Assembly: GCA_900642245.1 (NCBI GenBank)
Contig: CAAAJI010000133.1
Coordinates: forward strand, 28,650 to 92,649
Origin: Fragilaria radians
Taxonomy: Eukaryota; Bacillariophyta; Fragilariophyceae; Fragilariales; Fragilariaceae
DNA: 64,000 nt
Reading direction: 5' to 3'
Positions 56,016 to 64,000 of this stretch are shown one piece after another. The notes beneath the pieces were generated by a model. It was not told the origin of the DNA, searched no databases, and saw nothing but the letters and a program-made list of their open reading frames with translations. Position 1 is the first letter of the stretch. Every line of letters begins with the position of its first letter. A program made the translations under genes and the position numbers.

Positions 56016-58212
56016 GATTGTTAACTACAAAATGGTATCCTGGGTTACTCGAGCTTGCTATAATTATCAAGGGGGGGGGGAGGTGAAACTCAAAGAGCTA
56101 CTTGAGAAGATGCTTGGAGCACGTAACCTTTTTCTGATGCCATTTTACTATGGATCTTGGAATTCAATTGTACATGTGTGTATACAAAGATATAATAAAT
56201 AACCATGCGTGCAATTTCCATATTGGTCCAAGCATGGATCCGTTGGATTTTTACGACGAGAAAAATTACTTATTCGTGTGCTCGATTGAATTAAATTTCA
56301 TTCCTTTATTACATACACTGTACGCATGCCTAACATACACACTACTGAGAATACACAATCGTTAAAAAAATCGGCGTGATACAAGGGACTCAATTAACCC
56401 GAAGGCTGATTCTGGAAAGACGGCTGTGGTACAATCAAAACAAACATGCGTTTTTATGGAGAAGATAAAGCTGCCTAATCTCCTTCATACTTCCTTATCA
56501 TGGAAAAGCAAGGAAAAATCTATTTAAGAATCCAGAATATACAAAAAACTAGATCCATGGACAGGAACCATGAATGGAGTTTTCATCCATAGCAAGGATA
56601 TTGCTCTATCATGGACACAATTACAAAAACAAACCATTTCAACTATCAACGACTAAAACAAGCAATGAGATGCTAAATCGCATTCACTTCACAAAGTGGG
56701 GACCTCAATTGTAGCCTTACGACACTTTGGTGCCGATTCCTCATTTGCCTGAATAGAGCAGGCCCCCCATGAGACATGCAGGGAACAAATCTGATCTGAA
56801 TGTGAAGCCATTATCACCAAATACTCCAATGAGGCAACAAAAAGTAACAGGAAGGCCAACACATCAAAATGTCGGTTTCACTTAAGTCCTTGCAATAGTA
56901 TTATTGTATCTCACCGATGCGTCACCATTTGCGTTAATGTTGAATTTCTAACTCTTGACAATCAGGATGCATTCTTATTTTTCATTTTCCTAGGGGAATG
57001 AAGGTGTCAATGAATCGTTACTTCTCATGAGTAGATAAACCAGTAATATTGTAGTTCACCAATACACCATATACATGCATTTCTATTGGGCTTCAAACTC
57101 TTACTTATCCTCTTTTAATTATTGAAAGTAAGGCGTCTCACATTAAGATCCATATGATATTGCAGTTTCATTGTTTAGTGCTCCTATCCTCGCCTTCTGA
57201 AAACGGCTTATCAACGCAGGTGACAAATCCAACTACTCAAAAAGTTTCACGTCGGGTCTAGCCATCATCCAATTTGTGAATTAAATTTAGCCGGACTCAA
57301 TCTAACCCCTAACCTTTCTGTGCTGTAAAATGGCTTTGCTACTTGCATACTCGAGTAAGGAATCGAGTTCGAGTACACACTGTCGATTCCTTATTCTGAA
57401 ATCACCATGCTATCAAAACTTGCATTGTAGTGCATAGAGAAGAGCTTTTAACAGTGATATTAGACTGCAATTAAAAACAGATTTGCTCTGAACATTAAGA
57501 GTACTAAAAGCTGCATTCCTTTGAAAATCAAGCAAAGATATTTCATGTCTATAGTGGGTAAATTAAATATTCAATAATCGACTTAATTTAACAGTATTTA
57601 TCAAATGGATCAAAAATGTCGTTGCAATTTTGGGCTTACTTGTCACTGCTTTTGCTGCAATTTTGGGTTGAATTTTATTATACTTCAATTGTCTTGAATC
57701 TCATACAAGTTGATAATAGATAGAACTGAATAACAATTTTGACTTCCCAACAGCAATAACATTACATTGAATTGACAGCTTAGACTCTCCAACAGAAGCA
57801 ACATTATTTTGATGTTCCAAAAGACCAGGAGTAATGGCTTCTACAATAATGATGGCATAATAATGATGGTCCAAAGAGTGCCAACGTCTATCCTTATACT
57901 TTCACAACAATGTTTCTTATCATTGGTATATTTGATTAAGTCACAGAGACAGTCCTTATACTATGATTTTTAAATTCTGCGTTAACAAAAACCATTCTAG
58001 TGTAATTTTTTGGCATAATTATTACTGCACATTCAATGCCGGGAAAAGAGATTATCAAAACTAATGGTTGCATACTGTTCTTGCATTAAATTATAGTAGC
58101 TGCGTGACAAAGCAAGCGCCAACTACTAGTTAGAAATTAATGCTTCATTTTAGCTCATATCCTTAGTTGGATTTTATTGGGATCGAAAACTCAAGTGCGA
58201 AGAAGAAGAAGA
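56016..58212. other. Divergent intergenic region with G tract and repeat copy B
   Basis: 2.2 kb between MATE copy 2 (minus) and RPB9-like (plus). It contains a run of ten G at 56071-56080, 56 bp upstream of the MATE start, and the dispersed repeat copy B (57233-58131). No gene recognised. Confidence 0.6.
57233..58131. repeat. Dispersed repeat, copy B
   Basis: Partner of 50243-51243 (see there). It ends with GCCAACTACTAGTT only 81 bp before the RPB9-like ATG, so it must contribute promoter or 5' UTR sequence to that gene. Confidence 0.6.
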
Positions 58213-58677
58213 ATGGAAGATGGGGATGTTGAAAACGAAGAATACGATGCATATCAGCAAGAGAACGACGAAGATGACGAAGAAGAAGATATTCTTGACA
58301 TGGGAGAAAACGATAATCACGCTCAGGATGATGGAGTACTCCTGATGAAGTTCTGCCCTCATGATTCATCAATGCTTTATCCTCAAGAAGATAAACGCAG
58401 TCGATCTCTTCGTTATGCATGTCGCCTCTGTCGTTATACCGAACCATCATCTGTACCTCTAATTTATCGTAATGTCCTGAAAAGAGAGGTCGGAAATGTG
58501 TTGAACAATGTTCCCTCCGCTGTATCTGACGATCCCACATTGGCAAGATCTCAAAATGCCAGTTGTGCGAACTGTGGACATCATGAAGCTGTTTTCTTTC
58601 AGCCAAGCGATACTAGATCTGATACTTTGGCTCTAATATTTGTTTGCTGTAGTTGTGGATACAAATGGGTCAATTAA
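58213..58677 (+). CDS. RPB9-like RNA polymerase subunit (two zinc ribbons)
   Basis: Single exon, 154 aa from the ATG at 58213 (human RPB9 is 125 aa); the excess is an acidic N-terminal extension of about 40 residues (DEDDEEEDILDMGE). The N-terminal ribbon reads MKFCPHDSSMLYPQED then YACRLCRY. The C-terminal TFIIS-like ribbon reads CANCGHHEAVFFQ, then VCCSCGYKW. The linker has DDPTLARSQ, close to the conserved DPTLPR. RPB9 affects start-site choice and fidelity of RNA polymerase II. The N-terminal ribbon has only three of four usual cysteines: CxxC is CPHD. Alternatives are RPA12 or RPC11, but EAVFFQ and DPTL fit RPB9 best. Confidence 0.88.
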   Translation: MEDGDVENEEYDAYQQENDEDDEEEDILDMGENDNHAQDDGVLLMKFCPHDSSMLYPQEDKRSRSLRYACRLCRYTEPSSVPLIYRNVLKREVGNVLNNVPSAVSDDPTLARSQNASCANCGHHEAVFFQPSDTRSDTLALIFVCCSCGYKWVN

Positions 58678-58862
58678 CTGATATAGGTGAAGCGAATACA
58701 ACTTTTTTACCATATTTCAAATGCTGTTACTAGGACGTATAGGTCTAATGCAACGACACCGATGCAAATGCCACAAGTCTATGTATAGTAATGTCAGCAT
58801 TAACTAGGGTGACTTTCTTTCAAATGAATTAGTAAAATCGAAAAGGTATCTCCGTTAAAAAG

Positions 58863-59399
58863 CTAAATTGAAACAATATCGGATTTTCGCCTTTTACTGA
58901 ACACTAATCCGGTGAGAAAGTTTTGGACAATGAATGGAAACTCTTCTCCGGCTTCTCGTGCATCTTTTTCCAAGTCTTTGTTCAAGATTTCAGCTGCTTT
59001 GTCAAAATACTGGTCCAAATCTGGGTCGATACATAGTTGCTTTACTCCTGATACAATACACTTTCCCAAAGCATCTTGTACCGAAGAGTGTTGAAGTACT
59101 TTTGTCAATAGCAATGCCAGAGGATAGGCAATGAAAGAAAAAATCCTATCCATGATGCAGTGAAACGCCCCGGCTACTTTCATGATAGACTTATTCGTGT
59201 TACAGCACAAATTAGTTGACACTCTTTGTTGGCGGCCGATGAAAGGAGCAAATTGTCTTGGGGAATCTTTGTGAAATAATTTTGAGCATTGTCGTCGCAC
59301 CTTGCATGAATCATTCCCTTCACTTCTTCCTCCATTATAAAGCGATGAAAAAGCAATACACGTTGGAAAAAATAAAGAAGCCAATACTGACCATTTCAT
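58863..59399 (-). CDS. Unknown protein with signal peptide, possibly plastid-targeted
   Basis: Single exon, 178 aa. The N-terminus MKWSVLASLFFPTCIAFSSL looks like a signal peptide ending in an AF site, compatible with diatom plastid targeting. A Lys/Arg/Ser-rich stretch follows (about 25-65), as in transit peptides. The mature part has a hydrophobic segment IFSFIAYPLALLLTKVL (about 85-101) and a helical acidic region (DLDQYFDKAAEILNKDLEKD), ending with a basic tail. No family is recognised. It converges with the RPB9-like gene (185 bp between stop codons). Codon use and a clean ATG suggest it is real. Confidence 0.65.
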   Translation of the reverse strand: MKWSVLASLFFPTCIAFSSLYNGGRSEGNDSCKVRRQCSKLFHKDSPRQFAPFIGRQQRVSTNLCCNTNKSIMKVAGAFHCIMDRIFSFIAYPLALLLTKVLQHSSVQDALGKCIVSGVKQLCIDPDLDQYFDKAAEILNKDLEKDAREAGEEFPFIVQNFLTGLVFSKRRKSDIVSI

Positions 59400-60650
59400 A
59401 ATTAGTTGTGACGGTGATGAAAAACAAATTGTTTTGCTGTTTCAAATTAATTACCCAGTTTTCAGAAAAACCAAACTACTTTGACAATCATAGAATCAGA
59501 GGTAGATATTCTTTCTGAATGGATGATAAGGGAAAGAATCATAATATGAATTAAAGGATTATGCTGATTAGCTGCTATGGGTGGGAAAATAAGACGTTAG
59601 AAACCGAATTTTCCCTTGTAGTCTCGTTGCGCATTGAGCTTACCCATAATATCATATCAGGACACAATTACCAGTGAGCAATTTACTTTCCAAATTTGTG
59701 AGGAGAATCAAAATGGACGGTAAGGCATATATGTCATCTCATCCCTAATATTAATATGAACCGATAGCGAGCAATTTGATGATAATTTGCTACACTTGTA
59801 TGTACAAAGAAAAGGGTTAGGCCTGAGAGAGCATTTGAAAGCGGCCCTGGTGATAACTCTTCCCTATTTGAATCCTTCAAAACAAACTTTCTCCTTGAAA
59901 ATACTTTGTTGCTTTCAGCATCAAGTTGGCAAAAGGGTAAATTAAGTTGGAAAAGGGTCACTTGTATTAGTTGAACCCTCAACGCAACAACGCAAAGTTG
60001 AAATTTTAGACTAGAATAAGAAAGTGAAGCAAAGTAAAATTCTCGTTTAGATTCTCAATATTTCTCGTTATTTTCTAAATGTCAGGATAAGCTATGCCAT
60101 ACAGAAAAAATTTAGATTCAAGTCTTAAACACTTAAACACATATTTGAGTCAAATCCCTAAGAACAATCCTTTGCAACCGGTCACTTTAGAGACAGAGCA
60201 TTATGACTAATTCTTGCTGAATGTTTCAACATAAAGCATGAGGCCTTAACCCTCTAATATACTTTAGACAGGTAGTAGAATGATCTCTGAATCTTGTTTC
60301 CATAACTCAATGCAAAAAAAATTCAAACAGATGTGTCAATCGCACACTAGCTACGTGGACTGGGAGATTAGATAATGCTCTAGCATTCGTGATGAATGTT
60401 AAATTCGGTTCGAAAGTTTTATTCACGCAAGAAGGAGCATGGTAAAAATGATTCCTTTTTTCTAACTTCTTACCAGTATACAAATCTCGGTTGGAGGCGT
60501 ACGAACAATGACTTCGCATAAGGAAAGTAAGCGACTGATGTATTAGCTTTGAATTGAAGATACGAATGGGCATGATTTAACCTGAAAAAACAGAAAGATG
60601 AAGAAGATATAAATAATAATCTAATTTAAACCAAGGCGTCATATCCTAAA
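59400..60650. other. Intergenic region, nothing recognised
   Basis: 1.25 kb holding the promoter of the unknown gene and the 3' UTR of the C2-TerD gene. An 88-codon ATG-initiated minus-strand frame (60573-60307) has no recognisable domain and was not accepted. Confidence 0.55.
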
Positions 60651-62420
60651 TTACAACACAATTTCCTCATCAACACGGGCAGCAAATCTACGGAAATCAT
60701 TTTGGGGGATAACTTCAATGTCTTCATCGACTGGGACTGCATTTGGCATCGCAGACACAATGATCTCTTCTTCATAATGAGACTCTGGTGGTTGCGGAGG
60801 GTGATTACGGAGAAAATTCTGTAGATCTCCAACGTTGTGACTCGCCACTCGCCCTTGGGAGGGATGAGAGGTGATACTGAGATACCAATCGGTGGCGGTA
60901 TCACCGCGGTAAAGACAAGCCATAATCAAGGCCGTATGCTTATCAACTTCCTTACAATTCGAAAGAGTGTACTTGGCGATATCCGCTTTTGTCTTGGGAT
61001 CGAAAAGGTGGCAACTCGCTTTGTCAACATCATCTAACTCCTGTCCACTGAAGGAGTTGATAACGAAACCAATATACTTTATATTTTCACTAACACGGAT
61101 AAGTGAAATGTTGATGACTTCGTCATCTCCCGACTCATCGCCTTCGCGCTCATCGCCACTGTGTCGAATCGATCCATCTTGCGACACCAATTGTTTGTAC
61201 GACACGATGTCTCGCAATTGAAGGTCTTTGTCTAATAAAATAGCAGATGCATCCAAGTCAATATTCACACCATTGGTGACATCCCAAGCAAGTCCAAGTG
61301 AGACATGGGGAGGGATTTTCCCTCCTGGGAAAAAGTCGGACACACGTATAGTTCCTCCCTTTCGCATGATGGCAACACGATCATTAGGATCAACGTGAAT
61401 GTTCGGCACAAGATCTCTAGAATATGACTTAATTTTTGGAATTAAGGTTCCAAAGTCTCTAGCATGTGTGTCACCTTCCTCGATTGGAGTTAACACCCAA
61501 CTCGTTCCAGAACGAGAAAGACGACATAAAAAGAGAGACGTGTTTTCGTCTCCCATGGTGTTAGGTACGTATCGGCATATTCCCTGGCGAGTTTCTGTGG
61601 AAATGATTCTGACTCGTGCAGACTTGACATGCTGAAATGTCCTATTCGGTGTAGCGATACTCAAGATGAAGTACAATGCCAAGACCTTGGAGGGGATACG
61701 ATCCAATTCGACGAGAATTCTTTCATCGTCACCAATGGCTTCACCAGTTGTTTCGTCGCCGGAGTGCTGCAACGAAAGATTAGAATTAGTTAGATTCCCG
61801 TAATAAACTGTCTCATCCATCAATACTTGACCATATTTATCAATGGCAATGCATGAAGAGTCTAAGTCAACCGTTTGGCCTCCTTCTACATCCCAGGCAA
61901 GACCAACTTTGATACGATTGTACTTAATCGTATAAACTTGGCCTCTGGAAACTTGCATCATTTTGTTTCCTTCATACGTTACTTTGATTTGAATCTCGCC
62001 TGATGCATTCTTACAGAGATTCTTACCCACACCTTTACCTACAGGGTACCACTTGGTTGTTTCCGTTTGAAATGGGTCAAACGGCATCAATACTGTTCCC
62101 ATGATATCATGTTGTCCAATTTTGTCATGATCCCAAATTGTAATAGTCGCACCCGACCTCACTTCATTTCTATACTCGTCTTGAACAAGACAAGCTGCCG
62201 AATCTGCACCCAACTTGTATTCAAATCGTGAGTTCCAAACCGGATTTAGAGTCTTGGGAACCACCCTTGTAGTTCCTATCAATTTTCCTTCAATATGCAA
62301 TTGGACATATGGATCCGATGTTGATCTCTTCCCCAACAGATTACGGTCCTTCGCGACCAAGTTTCTGCCTTGTAGTATCTCTAAAGTTATAGTTAAACCG
62401 GCAAGTTCAGGGCGACTCAT
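60651..62420 (-). CDS. C2-TerD-TerD fusion protein
   Basis: Single exon, 589 aa. Residues about 5-150 form a C2 domain (LTITLEILQGRNLVAKDR, TSDPYVQLHI, LNPVWNSRFEY) with calcium ligands apparently present: Asp25, Asp36, Asp97/Asp99 in WDHDK and Asp105. Two TerD domains follow: TerD1 about 160-315 (KVGLAWDVEGG, VDLDSSCIAID, QHSGDETTGEAIGDDERI) and TerD2 about 360-525 (SLGLAWDVTNG, IDLDASAILLD, RHSGDEREGDESGDDEVI). TerD domains bind calcium through their DLD and GDDE acidic clusters and in bacteria belong to tellurite/stress-response systems. The fusion suggests a calcium-dependent membrane-binding stress or signalling protein. The C-terminal 60 residues are Pro/Glu-rich. No signal peptide is seen; cytosolic, membrane-recruited. 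Confidence 0.9.
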   Translation of the reverse strand: MSRPELAGLTITLEILQGRNLVAKDRNLLGKRSTSDPYVQLHIEGKLIGTTRVVPKTLNPVWNSRFEYKLGADSAACLVQDEYRNEVRSGATITIWDHDKIGQHDIMGTVLMPFDPFQTETTKWYPVGKGVGKNLCKNASGEIQIKVTYEGNKMMQVSRGQVYTIKYNRIKVGLAWDVEGGQTVDLDSSCIAIDKYGQVLMDETVYYGNLTNSNLSLQHSGDETTGEAIGDDERILVELDRIPSKVLALYFILSIATPNRTFQHVKSARVRIISTETRQGICRYVPNTMGDENTSLFLCRLSRSGTSWVLTPIEEGDTHARDFGTLIPKIKSYSRDLVPNIHVDPNDRVAIMRKGGTIRVSDFFPGGKIPPHVSLGLAWDVTNGVNIDLDASAILLDKDLQLRDIVSYKQLVSQDGSIRHSGDEREGDESGDDEVINISLIRVSENIKYIGFVINSFSGQELDDVDKASCHLFDPKTKADIAKYTLSNCKEVDKHTALIMACLYRGDTATDWYLSITSHPSQGRVASHNVGDLQNFLRNHPPQPPESHYEEEIIVSAMPNAVPVDEDIEVIPQNDFRRFAARVDEEIVL

Positions 62421-64000
62421 GGTTTAACTTATCCGCTAAGGCTTCGAAGGAATTTAACTCAACAAGCGCGTTTATTAGCAATGTCAGCACGAATCGAAGT
62501 TTCATCCCAAAAGTCACAACTCTTGTCGAATTTTTTATCGTAACTCCGAAGAGTTCGAAAACGAAAAAGAACAACATAGGTCTATTTTCATAACAATAGT
62601 TATGTCCTAAAAACAGTGAGCACCGAAAAGAAATGGAATCATTCTTTGACAACAAAATAAAATCAATTTTGCAATGTATCATTGTCTTTACACGAGAGCC
62701 AATACACAGATTTTTATTTGAACTTCAGGTCAATGCCTGCTGCAGTTTAAGGCATCATACGGAGTATTTTGACTCTAACCGTCAAAATTTTACGCTGGAT
62801 TCTATTAGTATCTTTTGTAACCGATTGCACCATAGACTTAATTGCATATATGCTTGCAGAATTGAGTTTGACCTTTTATCAAAATATTCTTCAAATAATT
62901 TCTTCAGCACCATTTGACCATTTCTCCTTCAATGTAGCGCCTCTTAAACCGTTGAAAATGATGGAAATATAGAGTATTTGTAAGATCCGTATGGGTGAAG
63001 TCATCCCATTTTGGCGTTTTTGCTTTTTTAATTGTTTAAGAATCGGTACCAATGAGGGCAAGAAGAGAGTTATTGAAAAGTTTCAATCCACAGTAGATTT
63101 TATTTGTTGAAGGTTATTCACCAGGGTTAGATAATTAAAATTCGAAAAATCAGCTTCTCGTTCATCTGTTGCTTCAGCGAAAAGGACGTTCAACACGTCT
63201 CAACGTGGGTGCCAAATTATTCTCTTCTTTGTTTATTCTAAAAAATTATCAATTTGATAAGTTGTCACTGATTTTATGCGTTGTTAATCTTTTAATTCTA
63301 ATTAGCAATTTTTACTTATTTGAGAAATAACTGATTGAGTGCAATTCATGTGATTCCTTTCAGTGGGAAGAGTGAAGAATAGCCAACTTGGAGTGAGAAC
63401 TTTCTTAACAAGGCTAAGAGCTTAGGCGATCAAGATTCCGATGAAGGCAATAATTGGTTAAAGATTGCGGAGGTAAACCAATTTCATACACAGAACCCTT
63501 TCCCGATTGTTTTTGAATTTGTTAAGTACTTTGATTGCATTGTTGAGAAAGCCTGATAAACAAGTATAAGCCAATCTCCACCCCTTCTATCGTAACGTTG
63601 GAAAACAGTTAACAGTCAGCATTGAAGGAGCATGCCAACAACAGGTTTGGATTTCAGAACTTGAAGATTGACATTTGAGACTAGGAGAGATGGTTTAAAG
63701 CCTTTCCAATAATCAGCTCATCATTGACATCTTGGACAGACTAACTACGGATTACGAGCTGCAGCTGGCTTTTAAGAAGACACGCCAGTTTCACTTGAGA
63801 AGATAAGAGATAAGTTGATCTTCGACTTTGAAGATTAAATTTAAAATTGATGATTGAAAGCGAGAAACGTTCGATTGAAGAGAAAACGTCGAAATGTTGG
63901 TATGATCGATCGTAAAGCTCGTGAGTGCAAAGATAAAGATAGTCAATATGCTGGAACCAACGGTAATGCCTCCGCTGCAATGTCTCCCACTTTGACTTAA
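62421..64000. other. Intergenic region to window end, nothing recognised
   Basis: 1.6 kb. It begins with the C2-TerD promoter; the rest contains only short open frames without domains. No repeat noticed. Confidence 0.6.

Noticed and set aside
60307..60573. 88-codon ATG-initiated minus-strand frame upstream of nothing recognisable
   Set aside because: No domain, repeat or targeting signal clear enough; could be chance in a 1.2-kb spacer.
1..64000. tRNA, rRNA, spliceosomal snRNA genes and CRISPR arrays
   Set aside because: I looked for tRNA B-box-like strings and for snRNA core motifs by eye and found no convincing structure; a tRNAscan and Infernal run would be decisive. No spaced identical repeats of CRISPR type are present.

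Overview
The window is nuclear DNA of a eukaryotic alga, most probably a diatom. Supporting evidence: a fucoxanthin chlorophyll a/c light-harvesting protein with an N-terminal ASAF plastid-targeting motif; further proteins with a signal peptide ending in an (A/G)F site; a short heat-shock factor of the kind expanded in diatoms; diatom-style Ty3/gypsy relics; and short (55-103 bp) GT-AG introns. The DNA is AT-rich, and genes are separated by long stretches with little or no coding signal. A run of N marks an assembly gap at 5751-6177.

Layout. 0-10.7 kb: 3' end of a RING protein, a two-exon HSF (minus), a long gene-poor stretch with decayed coding traces and the gap, then a plastid-type signal peptidase I (minus) divergent from a four-exon FCP gene (plus). 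12-16 kb: an SGF29-like Tudor protein convergent with a plastid-targeted PPR protein. 16-21 kb: gene-poor. 21.2-24.2 kb: Sec13 convergent with a three-exon RING+SH3 protein. 24-29 kb: gene-poor. 29-32 kb: bromodomain-PWWP protein (minus). 34.6-38.7 kb: DUF2439 protein convergent with MATE transporter copy 1. 39.6-41.1 kb: a hAT transposon relic with perfect 18-bp inverted ends and an 8-bp target duplication. 41.6-49.7 kb: glutamine-dependent NAD synthetase and a WDR59-like GATOR2/SEACAT protein (both minus). 49.9-52.4 kb: Ty3/gypsy relic. 53.4-56.0 kb: MATE copy 2 (minus). 58.2-62.4 kb: an RPB9-like protein, a possible plastid-targeted unknown, and a C2-TerD-TerD fusion protein. 62.4-64 kb: no gene seen.

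Themes. Four products look plastid-directed: signal peptidase, FCP, PPR and, less surely, the 178-aa unknown. Four act in chromatin or transcription: HSF, SGF29, bromodomain-PWWP and RPB9. Sec13 and WDR59 are both known GATOR2 subunits. The two MATE genes are tandem-orientation paralogues sharing an unusual N-terminal extension and differing by one intron. No bacterial-type operon, CRISPR array or rRNA gene is present, and I recognised no tRNA. The most interesting items are the intact-ended hAT relic with dense GGCTGT subterminal repeats, the C2-TerD-TerD fusion, the MATE pair, an RPB9 lacking one canonical zinc ligand, and a dispersed about 0.9-1 kb repeat whose second copy ends 81 bp before the RPB9 start codon.
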